Assembly: GCA_963693315.1 (NCBI GenBank) | Contig: OY856186.1 | Coordinates: 69,834,019-69,898,018 of the forward strand | From: Diogma glabrata | Lineage: Eukaryota; Arthropoda; Insecta; Diptera; Cylindrotomidae | Direction: 5' to 3' | DNA length: 64,000 nucleotides | Shown here: piece after piece, positions 1 to 10,492 of the stretch | Position numbering within the stretch: the first letter of the stretch is position 1 | Layout: every line of letters begins with the position of its first letter | Program-made: the position numbers and the translations under genes | The notes under the pieces: model-generated | Database searches by the model: none | What the model saw: the letters and a program-made list of their open reading frames with translations, nothing else | What the model was told of the DNA's origin: nothing

Positions 1-300
1 AACAATTACCTAATTTTTTTTCAAACGGCTAATTGATCATCTATCAAACCAAAAAAAGTTTTTTAATTCCAAAGCATTTAATTTCAAATTTTTATCGGAT
101 TGGCAGAATTTTCATTTTACATGCATTTTGGGGTCCCCCTATGCTCAAACTATGCACTTTAAAAAAATTGTAAAATAAATTGCATTTTTTATTTTGTCCA
201 TACTATTAATATGCCAAGTTTCAGGAAAATCAAAAATGGTTAAGTTTTCACAACTCGGTCTAAAACACGTTTTTCTTCTATAGTTTAAAAACTAATTGCC
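1..300. repeat. Partial copy of the arm of the 21.5-22.9 kb palindrome
   Basis: This stretch matches the right arm of the palindrome at about 22598-22900, in the same orientation. Shared blocks include the text around CCCCCTATGCTCAAACTATG, the run reading TTTTATTTTGTCC, and GCCAAGTTTCAG. It begins inside the unit, so the element probably continues left of the window. No coding potential is seen. Confidence 0.75.
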
Positions 301-2090
301 TTTTGGAAAAATACCATGATGCAAATATAACAATAATGCTATGATATTCTTTTGCCTTCGTCTATTAACATCGTTGTTCAAATTTTAATATAGTTCATGG
401 GAAAGAGTATTAATCTGGTTTAATATTTTAGTACAAAGTAAAAAGCACCATAAGCTGTTATACCGGTAGCCCTTTCTTTACTCAGTTTTTGTACTGCTAG
501 CTTAAAGCGGTTCGATAATAATCTAATTTTTTAAAAATATTTCTATATCCTTATCCTTATCATTAATTTTTTCAGAGCCTAATCGAGTGCAGTATTAATG
601 CAATTTCAAAAATCAATTTATTTTATTGCTGCAGCTATGAGGGTGATAAAATTTTAGTTCTTACTGGCGATTTCTTAAGTGCACGAAGACATAACTCGAG
701 ATTCTGCTATTTTATCGTTTTCAAATAATATGTTTCCGTCGTCGTAAAAGTTGTTGTTATATTCTACTTATTCTGTGGCGTCTTCATCTTCAAAATCTAT
801 TAAACCATCATCATCTTCTTTGACTAACCTTACATCATCACTATTGTTACCACAAGCATTTATTCTCAAGGATCTATATTTTGATGTGAAAGAAGTAAGA
901 TTTATTAATTTTATAAATCTACTTAGGTTCAAACGGTCGTTTAAACGCTCTATATTTTATGACTTAAAAAAACCTTTGAAACTATTTCACAGCCCTACTC
1001 ATTTACAAACTTATCTAAAATGCAGTTTATAACATAAATTTTCCGTAACCATTTCTTGTCCAGATCAACAAAAGTAACAGTGAGAGTGCCGTAAGCATTT
1101 TGTTTTTGCAATACCCTTTCTTTCTCTTTATGACATGAACAATACATTTAAATGGATATTAGGTAAATGGGATAAACACTAAAATGGGTATTTAGCAAAC
1201 AAAATAGAAAACAGCTCATTTCATATTACTATTTTATTCCATGCAACACGTAGATATTAAACAAAATTTTCCTTAGCTTTATTAAAATATGTTATAAACA
1301 TTATAATACATTATGATGCAAGGACGTAAAGCTAAAGATTTTGGACACATGTGGAGTTTGCAAAGGCGCTAGCCGAGATTTCCACCCACATTAAGTCCAA
1401 AATAGGCAAGTAAGGCATTTAAAAAAAAAGTTTATTCTAAATTAAAATTATAAATTTGCATAAATTTTGAAATAAAAATATGTTAAACAAGTAACCTTTG
1501 AAAAAAAAACCTTTTATAAAAAATAACATCCTCAAAAAACATCGTTTTTTTTCTTTGGTTTATAAAGTGTGCAATGTTAAATCATTATACATGCACACGT
1601 TTTACAGGCATAACGTTCTGTTTTACTTTTTCTTATCTTTCTCACTTTATTTGTGTATAATGTTTTGGATGTTTTGGTAAAAGTTTTTAGTGTTATATAC
1701 TGTCAAACATTTAAAACAAGGCAACTATGTTTTGACACTTTACAGAAAGAGTATTTTGATTTTAAAATGAATGTGTTTGTTTGTTTGTTTTGTCTGTCTG
1801 TTTATTACAGTCTATTAGTTATCCATTATTTAAGAAAAAAATATTAAAAAAAAAAACAGAATTGCGTCCATTAACATCCTTTGAACGCATGTTGTTGTGG
1901 GACCTTGGTCTTAAAAGGTTTTTATGTGTTGTTGTGACACATATTGTAATGCCTACTACACATCACATTTTATTAAAAAAAAAAAAAATACTTTTTAATT
2001 CAAGAACAAGTTATTTAAGATAAGTTGTATTTTATTTAAATTTAAATTTAACTTTTACGTTGCAATTCATTTTGCTTGTTATATTAGTTT
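301..2090. other. AT-rich DNA without a supported gene
   Basis: I see no convincing coding region here. A serine-rich open frame at 751-1032 and short frames at 1498-2023 are made of low-complexity AT-rich sequence and match no family I know. Homopolymer A and T runs are frequent. Confidence 0.6.
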
Positions 2091-5000
2091 TGGCGTTTTT
2101 TGTTGATTGTTTACCTTATATTGTTTCAATTTCTCTTATGATTTCACAGTTCAATTGCGATTTCAGAGTTTGGATTGTCGATTTGGCAGCTGGAACTTAG
2201 ACTTAGATTCAAGTTTTCGAGCTGTTGATTTGTCAGTTTAGATTTTGTTTTTATATTGAATGCAATTAAGGCTTTTCTTCAAGGTTTAAGGTTTATTAAG
2301 GTTTATAAACGTTGAGTTAAAATGTCTGAATTATCAATCAATTTTACAAACATAAGAGGTTTGAGCATCAATCTCAACTCGGTCCACCAATATCTTGAAC
2401 GTTACCATCCTGATATTCTTTTTTTAACAGAAACGATTATCAGTTGGAGAGCCGTAACATTAGATAAGAGTAAATATATTTGTCCTAATTATGATTTAGA
2501 ATCTTCATTCTATAACAAACATGGTGTTTGCGCTTATGTTCGAAATTCTATTCCATATGTGAGGATTAAAAAATTTGAATTAAACACTAAACACCACAAT
2601 ATGGTATCTTTAAAAATTTGTTGCCCTAATCAAACTTTGTTTGTTTTTGGACTGTATCGCTCTCCTAATTCACCTGAGAACATTAATTTATTTCATGATC
2701 TGTCTGAAAAGATAGATAGGTTAGCTCAGTATCCTAATGCTAAGTTTATTCTTCTAGGGGACTTTAATGTTCATAATAAAGGATGGCTCATACACAGCTC
2801 CTCTACTGATGAGATAGGTAAACAGGCTGAGCTCTTTGCTCTTTATCATAATTTCACTCAGATAATAGACCAGCCTACCAGAGTTCCTGACATTCCTGGA
2901 CAAAGTAGCAACTTACTTGACTTATTTTTGACAAATGATCCATGCTTAGTACAATTTAAAGTATCAGAGCCTTTAGGTGGGTCAGATCATAATTTGATAT
3001 CCACTAAATTAAATATACAAATTCCTAAACAATTTAAAGCGAATCCCCGTCTTGTTTGGGATTACAAAGCGGCGGATTGGCAAGGACTTAAAATCTTCTT
3101 CAAACGCTTTCCTTGGAAACCTAGTTGTCTTACTGGACAAGATCCAAACATTGCTGCTATTAATCTTTCTGAAATTATAGGTGAAGGCATGCGTAGATTT
3201 ATTCCTAATAAGTTGATCATTCCGAAGGTTGATCTATGGTTTTCGAGTAAATGCAAAAAAGCAATCAAAGCTAAAAAAAAGGCTTTTCGAAAGTTTTTCC
3301 AAAACAAAACTGATGAAAACCTTAGAGAGTATCGAAAAGAGAGGAATTTATGTAGGAAACTAATAGATGGAGAGAAAAATCTATTTAATTTGAAAAAAGC
3401 TTCTAAATTTGCTGAGCACCCAACTGGATCGCGTAACTTCTTTAAAGCCGCTAAGGCTATCCAAGGCAATTTCTGTAAATCTTCTCTTCCTCCTCTTATT
3501 GATGGAGATATACCTATTATTGACCCAAAAGAAAAGGCTAATTTGCTAGGACATATTTTTTCTATAAATTCTACCTTAGTCGAACCCAATTTCCAACCTA
3601 GACCTATTCCTAAAGCATCGCTCAAAATGAAGCGAATAATTTTTCGTAAAAACATTATTCGAAAAATGCTGTTACAAATTAATACCAACAAGGCATCTGG
3701 GCCTGATAATATTCCTCCAATTATACTTAAAACGTTTGCTAGGGAGCTAGCACCTATCCTCACTAAAATATTTTATTTGTCTTATAAGAAAGGGATTTTT
3801 CCTGTAATATGGAAAGTTGCTAGTGTACAGCCAGTAGCAAAAAAGGGTAGCAAAACTGACCCATCCAATTACAGACCCATTTCAATTTTGTCAGTAGTGT
3901 CTAAAGTTTTTGAGAAATATATAAATTTTAATTTAATGAGCTTCTTAGAGTCTTCCAAATTACTTAATGAAAGACAATACGGCTTCCGAAAAGGAAGAGC
4001 AACAGGAGATGTGCTTTCGTTTGTTACTCATCTTTGGAACAAATCCCTTGAAAACTTTGGTGAGACTTTCGGTGTTGCTCTTGATATTTCCAAAGCATTT
4101 GACAAAGTTTGGCACAAAAATCTTATATGCAAGTTGAGATGTTATGGTTTAGATGAGCCACTAATTTCCTGGATCCAAAGCTTTATATCTGAGCGAAAAT
4201 TTCGAGTCAATGTTGACGGTATTTCATCGGATGTATTTTCGACTAATGCAGGAGTTCCTCAAGGTTCCGCTTTGTCCCCAACTCTTTTTCTTATCTATAT
4301 TAATGACTTGTTGGTTTCAACAATTAATCCTATTCATAGTTTTGCTGATGATAGCACTCTTCATGCATCTCATGTTGCACCTAGATCGTATTCACCTTTA
4401 GCGCTTAATAACTGTAGATCAAATTTGATAGATTCATTAAACGTTGATCTTAAAACTATCTTTGATTGGGATGTTACTAACAGTGTTGAATTCAATACGT
4501 CCAAAACACAAGTTTGCCATTTTTCAAGATTATCAACACCTAACCCTTTTCCATTGAAGTTTGATTCCAACGTTTTGATAGAGAAAGAGTCCGTGAAACT
4601 TCTAGGAGTTGAGGTTGAAAATAATATGAAATGGAATTCTCATATTTTTACCCTAGCAAAAAGCGCTGTTCAAAAATTTGGGTTTTTAGGACGATGTCGT
4701 AAGTTTTTCAGTAGCGAACAACTTCTTTTAATATACAAATCTTTTATACGTCCCTGCATGGAATATTGTTCTCACATATGGGGTGGAGCATACTTATGTA
4801 GTTTGAAGTGTCTTGATTCTGTACAGCGGAGAGCAGTTAAATTGATTGGTTATTCAAATCTTACCAATGACCTTGATTCCTTGCAGCATAGAAGAAATGT
4901 TGCTGATTTGACGATTTTCTACAAATATATCATGGATGAACGGGTTTCTGAAGAGATCAAATCGATTTTACCTAAGCCTGCAAACCTATCGCGTCATACC

Positions 5001-5303
5001 AAAGCATCGGTAGCGGCCCATCCTTTTACGGTTCAAATAATTAGATGTAGAACTGTAGCCTTCCAGCGCGACTTTTTCAACAGAGTCTCTCATCTCTGGA
5101 ATTCATTACCTTCGTGGGTTTTCCCTGATAACTTTAACCCTCAAAAGTTCAAAGTCAACGTTCATAAATTTCTAAAAGAAACTTAATTCTCAATTGATTA
5201 TAATCCCTAGTTGGCATGGTATCTTCGGATATTCAGAGACGTTAATGTATTAATAATTATATTAACACTAAACATGCCTAACTTCCAATAAAAAAAAAAA
5301 AAA
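2091..5303 (+). mobile_element. Non-LTR retrotransposon (LINE), jockey/CR1-like, with intact ORF
   Basis: The element has a 5' leader of roughly 230 bp, one long ORF (2322-5186), a short 3' UTR and a terminal A tract (about 5288-5303) preceded by AATAAA-like sequence. The 3' UTR block containing GGTATCTTCGGATATTCAGA is repeated at the ends of the copies at 15.2-16.0 kb and 49.4-50.9 kb, which defines the 3' end of the family. The 5' boundary is a guess; I found no target-site duplication. No separate ORF1 (gag-like, zinc knuckle) is visible upstream, so the element either lacks ORF1 or is slightly 5' truncated. Confidence 0.85.
2322..5186 (+). CDS. LINE endonuclease/reverse transcriptase polyprotein, 954 aa
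   Basis: This ORF codes for the enzyme that nicks target DNA and reverse-transcribes the element RNA. The N-terminal 235 residues form an apurinic-type endonuclease/exonuclease/phosphatase domain: LTET near residue 35 carries the catalytic Glu, LLGDFNVH lies near 145 and GGSDHNLI near 215. The reverse transcriptase follows at about 450-710, with NYRPISILS near 517, LDISKAFD near 587 (catalytic Asp), GVPQGSALSP near 644 and FADDS near 672. A C-terminal segment with RPCMEYCSHIWGG and FFNRVSHLWNSLP is typical of jockey/CR1-type elements. There are no internal stops or frameshifts, and all catalytic motifs are present, so this may be a recently active copy. The start is the first ATG directly before the endonuclease domain. 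Family placement between jockey and CR1 is by motif only. Confidence 0.93.
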   Translation: MSELSINFTNIRGLSINLNSVHQYLERYHPDILFLTETIISWRAVTLDKSKYICPNYDLESSFYNKHGVCAYVRNSIPYVRIKKFELNTKHHNMVSLKICCPNQTLFVFGLYRSPNSPENINLFHDLSEKIDRLAQYPNAKFILLGDFNVHNKGWLIHSSSTDEIGKQAELFALYHNFTQIIDQPTRVPDIPGQSSNLLDLFLTNDPCLVQFKVSEPLGGSDHNLISTKLNIQIPKQFKANPRLVWDYKAADWQGLKIFFKRFPWKPSCLTGQDPNIAAINLSEIIGEGMRRFIPNKLIIPKVDLWFSSKCKKAIKAKKKAFRKFFQNKTDENLREYRKERNLCRKLIDGEKNLFNLKKASKFAEHPTGSRNFFKAAKAIQGNFCKSSLPPLIDGDIPIIDPKEKANLLGHIFSINSTLVEPNFQPRPIPKASLKMKRIIFRKNIIRKMLLQINTNKASGPDNIPPIILKTFARELAPILTKIFYLSYKKGIFPVIWKVASVQPVAKKGSKTDPSNYRPISILSVVSKVFEKYINFNLMSFLESSKLLNERQYGFRKGRATGDVLSFVTHLWNKSLENFGETFGVALDISKAFDKVWHKNLICKLRCYGLDEPLISWIQSFISERKFRVNVDGISSDVFSTNAGVPQGSALSPTLFLIYINDLLVSTINPIHSFADDSTLHASHVAPRSYSPLALNNCRSNLIDSLNVDLKTIFDWDVTNSVEFNTSKTQVCHFSRLSTPNPFPLKFDSNVLIEKESVKLLGVEVENNMKWNSHIFTLAKSAVQKFGFLGRCRKFFSSEQLLLIYKSFIRPCMEYCSHIWGGAYLCSLKCLDSVQRRAVKLIGYSNLTNDLDSLQHRRNVADLTIFYKYIMDERVSEEIKSILPKPANLSRHTKASVAAHPFTVQIIRCRTVAFQRDFFNRVSHLWNSLPSWVFPDNFNPQKFKVNVHKFLKET

Positions 5304-5450
5304 TGCAATATCTCGTTTTAGTGTTTTTTTGGTCTCTGATCTCAAATTTAATATTTATAATATATATTGGAAAATGGCAAAAAAAATTTTCCGATTAAAA
5401 AATTTCAATTTTTATTTAAAATTTAAATGTTGTATAGATAAATGTCGAGC
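5304..5450. repeat. Inverted partner of 10790-10940
   Basis: The DNA immediately after the LINE A tract, reading TGCAATATCTCGTTTTAGTG onward, is the reverse complement of about 10790-10940. The pair shares the blocks around GGTCTCTGATCTCAAATTTAATA and the TTTTCCGATTAAAAAATT stretch. This suggests that the LINE landed in, or next to, a copy of an older repeat. Confidence 0.7.
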
Positions 5451-5622
5451 ACGATATCCACAACGCAATTTTAAACGTTAAGAAATGATAGATTGATAAA
5501 TTGATAAATGATGGAAATGCTGACGGATCAGCATAACTTACTACCTACAGAAAAATCTGTGTGTGGTGCGCCAAAAGAAGTTTTCACTTCAAAAATTATA
5601 TTAAAATATAAGCAATATTATT

Positions 5623-6498
5623 TTAAAAATCTTCATCATCGGATTCATTTTCAAGAACTGGATACTGTTGTTCTGATGCAAGTTGTTGTTCTGTATCACT
5701 TTCATTTTCTGTGTCATTTGCACGATTTTCCTGATCATCGGTGGTTATGACACATTCTTCATCACGAGGTGCATCACTCGGTTGAATATTTGTACAGATG
5801 TCCCCCTTACTGCAAAAACAACTAAATGAGCAATACATGCTATTTTTTCCACACCCACAAGCTCGTCCGCATCCAGTTTTACATGAACATATAATGACAT
5901 TTAAAATGTCTTCAGGAGCTGGAGAAGATAACATTCGAGTAGGGCATAAATCACCATCAATAATTTTCCACCCCCAATCAGTAGGATTTAATTCTTGTAA
6001 TAAGCCTTGATAAAAACCAATCCACGTTTGAACTTGGAAATACACTCTTTTAAGATGTTCTTTAAAACCATCAACAGATGGAGGTAAAGTAGCAAGATTA
6101 ACAGATGTCCTTTTCGTAGATTTTATATTTGCAGATGTTTTTGCGCAAAAAAGGTTAAATCTGTACTTGTTAAGTTGCTGACTCGGGCTCAAATCTTTTT
6201 CGTCTGTTGTTGGTTTATATTTATATATTTGTAACAAGCACTTTATTCCTGATTCTAATATTTCTTCAATATTTGTTACGCGCTGTTTAAATACAACTGC
6301 GCATTCACGTAACTCTTTTCCCTCTAAATTATTTTTGTTCAAAGTTTCAAAAAAGGATTTTTTTTCCTTTGTTAAAAAACCCGGATGTTGTATCACATCC
6401 CGTAAAAGAGTGGCCAAACAAGAGATGATCTTTGACGTTGGCGTATTGGTCATCGAGAGTTCTAGACTTCTAGACAAAAAATGTGTTTTCAGGGACAT
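5623..6498 (-). CDS. CXC/tesmin-like cysteine-cluster protein, transposon-associated family
   Basis: The frame is open from 6669, but the first 57 codons are low-complexity AT sequence. The ATG at 6496-6498 is the more likely start and gives 291 residues. The middle contains LPPSVDGFKEHLKRVYFQVQ and a tryptophan-rich stretch ending in PTDWGW. A dense cysteine cluster follows (about residues 201-235, DNA 5790-5897): CSCKTGCGRACGCGK then CSFSCFCSKGDIC. It has the spacing of CXC-type zinc-binding modules. The last 45 residues are acidic (Asp, Glu). I recognise this layout from repetitive, unnamed insect proteins that probably spread with DNA transposons, where they form the C-terminal part of a longer protein. 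Upstream exons or domains are not seen, so the gene may be a fragment. DNA binding is inferred from the cysteine module only. Confidence 0.6.
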   Translation of the reverse strand: MSLKTHFLSRSLELSMTNTPTSKIISCLATLLRDVIQHPGFLTKEKKSFFETLNKNNLEGKELRECAVVFKQRVTNIEEILESGIKCLLQIYKYKPTTDEKDLSPSQQLNKYRFNLFCAKTSANIKSTKRTSVNLATLPPSVDGFKEHLKRVYFQVQTWIGFYQGLLQELNPTDWGWKIIDGDLCPTRMLSSPAPEDILNVIICSCKTGCGRACGCGKNSMYCSFSCFCSKGDICTNIQPSDAPRDEECVITTDDQENRANDTENESDTEQQLASEQQYPVLENESDDEDF

Positions 6499-6675
6499 TA
6501 AAAAAATATATAAAATTTTGTATGCTACGCAGTAAAATAAAATTATTTTATTAATATTTTTGGAATTTTTTGAGGATAAATTTTTATTATAATTTATAAA
6601 AAAGTTATAAAAGTTATATAAGTTATAAAAAAACTCACAATCATCATTGAAAAAAAAAGTTAAAAACAATAAAAA

Positions 6676-8490
6676 AAATATGGAGGGGCTGAAATCTCAC
6701 AGCTCTGAGATATCAAGACTTCGGTCTGGGTAAAGGATTTTGATATAGTTTTCGGCATAAAACTTTCACGAGGACATGGTTTTTAGTTTTGGGCAGCGAT
6801 GTATATCAAACATAACCCTTTGTTAAAGTACAAGTATTCTTAAAAATTTATTACAAAACTAACACGAAACATCAATACGTTGCCGGAAAATTATAATCAA
6901 AATTCCAAAAATATTGTTAAATTAAATAAAATAAAACTTTTTCAAAATTCCAAAAATATTCCAAAAATTAAAATGAAATCAAATATTTAAACTTTTTCTA
7001 AATTCCGATAATATTCCAAAAATTCTTAGAAATTCAAACTTTTCCAAAATTCTAAAAATATTGCAAAAATTATTACAAAATCAAAAATTAAAACCTTTCC
7101 CGAATTTCTAAAAATATTGCAAAAATTATTACAAGATCAAAAATACAAACTTTTTCAAAATTCCAAAAATATTTCAAAAACTATAACAAATTCAAAAATT
7201 TCCGTGTCAAAATTCTAAAAATTATAATAAAATCAAAAATTTTTAAATTTTTCAAAATTCTAAAAATATTCCAAAAATTCTTACAAAATCAAAAAAATAA
7301 ACTTTTTTCAAAATTCTAAATATCTATATATATAAAATTGAAAAATTCTATTTTTTTCAAAATTCTAAAAATATTGCAAAAATTATAACAAAATCAAAAA
7401 TTGAAAATTTTTTCAAAATTCCAAAAATTATAATAAAATCAAAAATTTAAAGTTTTTCAAAATTCTAAAAATATTCCAAAAATTCTTACAAAATCAAAAA
7501 TTAAAACTTTTCCCGAAATTCTAAAAATATTGCAAAAATTATTACAAAATCAAAGATACAAACTTTTTCAAAATTCCAAAAATATTTCAAAAACTATAAC
7601 AAATAACAAATTCAAAAATTTCTTTGTCCAATTTCATTTTCAATTACATTTACGTCATAAAAACAGCGAAATTTTTTTTCCAAAAAATTGGCTAAAAAAT
7701 AATTGAAATCATTTTTTGACACACTTGACAACATTTTTTTGACAAACTTATAATGCCATAATTCTCAATAATAATACAAAATTTCATTTCAAACAAACAA
7801 TTTTATTTTTTTCCAAAAAGTTGGGTAAAAAAATAAATAAAAATCTTTCTTTTGACACACTTGACAACATTTTTTTGACAAACTTATAATGCCATAATTC
7901 TCAATAATAACAATAAAATTCATTTCCAACAAACAATTAATTTTATTTTTTTTCCAAAAAATTAGGTAAAAAAATAAATAAAAATCTTTCTTTTGACACA
8001 CTTGACAACATTTTTTTGACAAACTTATAATGCAATAATCTAGTTTTGATCTCACATACCAATCCCTACCATCAAGATTTCTCCAAATTTAATGTTCCTA
8101 CTTGTAATCACTTAAAATGAACGATTTTTAAGCCAAATATATGACAATTTGCTATTTTTGACACACATGATGATTTTTTTGACACACTTTCGGTACAGTT
8201 ATCGAACACAGCGTCCTTTCAGACCTGTCCCTTGTGTATACCTATTTTTAGAAAAAATTTTTAGAATTTTTAGAAAAATTTTTGAAATCCCTCCAGCGGT
8301 TTTCCCTGCAGCGTACATAATGACGGCCGGCCGGCCAGCCGGCCGGCAGACAGACAAACATTTTTTTTTGCTTATTTAGAATCAGGCAGGAGGTCCTAAA
8401 ACGTCGAGCAATGTCAAAAAAGTGGGGGTAAGAATTTCACTTTGAGCTCATGAATGTAATACGTAAGTCTTTCAGACCGAAGTAATATTA
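6676..8490. repeat. AT-rich dispersed repeat, copy 1 (about 1.8 kb)
   Basis: It begins with TATGGAGGGGCTGAAATCTC and ends with TCTTTCAGACCGAAGTAAT. Near the ends it has an 11-bp inverted repeat, ACTTCGGTCTG (6718-6728) and CAGACCGAAGT (8473-8483). The inside has three parts: a degenerate array of AAAATTCYAAAAATATT-like units (about 6890-7620), three units of about 130 bp with TTTTGACACACTTGACAACA (about 7700-8040), and a GC-rich island of GGCC repeats followed by GACAGACA (about 8318-8365). The same order recurs at 61683-63140 and 63222-64000. No coding region is supported. Confidence 0.85.
7700..8045. repeat. Three tandem units of about 130 bp inside repeat copy 1
   Basis: Three consecutive units contain TTTTGACACACTTGACAACA, then TTTTTTGACAAACTTATAATG and CCATAATTCTCAATAATAA. 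The third ends differently, at GCAATAATCTAG. The same units are present in the copy at 61.7-63.1 kb. Apparent proteins read from this array are not genes. Confidence 0.8.
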
Positions 8491-8506
8491 ATTTACAGCT
8501 TAAAAC

Positions 8507-10484
8507 CAAGGTTGGCATGATATATATCCATGATATATATCCGATATATATCATTGATATATATCACGATATTTATTCCCCGATATATATCATGATATTT
8601 ATAAAAAAAGAAATAATTAACTATTCCTACCTTAAAGTTGGAAAAAGTGTTAACAGTCGCAGAACTGCCCGCAAAACGCATGCTAAGTCGAGGTAACCTG
8701 GTTCAGCTATGCCAAGACCATGAAGCTGACATAGATCCTGACATAACTAAACTTATGACATAAATATTGTAATGAAATGCTAAACATATGCTTTGTTATC
8801 TAAAGTCAATAGCGCAGTCACTTTAGATAGAGCTTAAAGAGAGAAAACGACTATTGCCATTGTAGTAGATATTTAGCATAAACTTGAAGCAGATCTTAAA
8901 CTAGAACCACCTGTAGAAGTTAAGAAACTTTTTATCGAAGGAGAGACATGGTTTTAAATGCACCTCAACACCTAGCTAATTTATGCTTGACCATCGATTT
9001 ATAGGTAAACGATTAAACAAAGAGAAGCAGCATATACTTCATTATTTAAATATAATTATTTCAGACTTTATTCCATTTGTAATGGTGCTTTTAACTGAAT
9101 CTAAACCATTTCCAAAATATGTATTTCAATTTCAGTTTAGAAATACACCACCAATGGTGTGGTGGAATGGAATGACTACCAAGTAGAGTTTTTCTGTCCC
9201 ATTATGGGTAACGGTACTACGCTTTTGTTATTGTGCCAGGTCAGTACTATAGAGCCATTTATCGACCTATCTATGGTTAACAGAAAATAGCCAGTATTTA
9301 GTTACCTCTGAATGGCTAAATACCGGCCCATGAATACTTAGCTATTGTTATTGGGCCATTACTGGAACCATGAATCGACCAATCTACGGTTTATAGAAAT
9401 TAATCAGTAAAAGTTATTTTAAATGACCATTTTAAATGGCACGTTAATGGTTAGCATTAATTGGCTATTGTTATCGCGCCAGTACTAAAACATGAATTGG
9501 CCAATCTAGGTCATTTGGTTAAATTTCACTACATTAGAAATATAGTTTAATTATCGTATCTCTGATGAATGACTATACTAATAAAGTAAAGGTTGGTATA
9601 AGTTTTAAATTTTTTTCTTTAGACATTTTTACTTTATTTTAATTATTTTGTATTTAATTTATGTAAAATTACAAATGATAATACTTTATATATTTTTATT
9701 GGATTTGTCATGGTTGACAGTACTCGGCCATTACTTCAATACTGGTCATCATTATTGGTCTGTTACTGGGCTAGCTGTACAACCCTGTATGGGGTATTGC
9801 TGTTTTTTTCTCTGACAAATGAATGGGAGCCATTTATTGTACGAAGTTATCAACATGAAAAATTATGTTAATGGCTGAGTCATAGTTGCAAGTACTATGA
9901 GTCATGATTGCCAGTACCCAGCCATTGTTGAACTACTATCCGCCAGTAATTCATTACTGGACCAGTACCCGACCATTGTTGAATTACTGGCCGCCAGTAA
10001 TTGACTAATACTGGACTAGTTGTATAACCTTGTATGGATCATTGGTGGCTTGTATCTCTGGCCCTTTAATGGCAGTCATTTATTGTTCGAGTTATCATCG
10101 AGTAACATTTTGTTTATGGTTCAGTTATGGTTTCCAGGACTCGACCATTGCTGCAATACTAGTCGCCAGTAATGAACCATAACAAGCGTATTCGTCATTT
10201 GGACTCGTGCAATCGAAGATATAGACGAATAGGCTTGATAAATTGCCTATAAATTAAATTGGAGCTGTTATATTTGAATCTAGTTTATAGGCAAAGAGGT
10301 AAGAAACGAGGAAGTGATGGGTTGCACTGCATACAAGTGTGGAAAGGGCCATGTATTGTATAATAATTAAGATAAACAACTTATTCAAAAATAAATATCA
10401 GAACTTGATATATATCGGATATATATCTGATATATATCGGATATTTTGATATTTATATAAATATCATGATATTTGCCAACCTTG
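8507..10484. mobile_element. hAT-like non-autonomous DNA transposon (1978 bp)
   Basis: The terminal inverted repeats are CAAGGTTGGCA (8507-8517) and TGCCAACCTTG (10474-10484), both perfect. They are flanked by an exact 8-bp direct duplication CTTAAAAC (8499-8506 and 10485-10492). An 8-bp target duplication with CA-rich ends is the signature of hAT transposons. Inside each end lies a cluster of GATATATATC-like units. The middle (about 9200-10200) has diverged units containing GGCCATTACTGG and GCCAGTAAT in both orientations. No transposase frame is seen, so it would need transposase in trans. Confidence 0.85.
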
Positions 10485-10492
10485 CTTAAAAC

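Noticed and set aside
751..1032. 93-residue serine-rich frame
   Set aside because: Low-complexity TCATCT-type sequence, no domain, no supporting context.
3062..3763. 233-residue minus-strand frame under the LINE
   Set aside because: It is the antisense shadow of the endonuclease/reverse transcriptase ORF, which has all the motifs.
6890..7620. CRISPR-like regular array
   Set aside because: Units are degenerate, without conserved repeats plus unique spacers, and the DNA is eukaryotic. It is an internal array of a dispersed repeat.
7789..8055. 88-residue frame with an internal repeat
   Set aside because: It is the translation of the tandem GACACACTTGACA units; similar false frames appear at 62356-62565.
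8507..10484. piggyBac assignment, because TTAA occurs at both flanks
   Set aside because: TTAA is part of a longer 8-bp duplication, and the ends CAAGGTTGGCA do not resemble piggyBac tips; hAT fits better.
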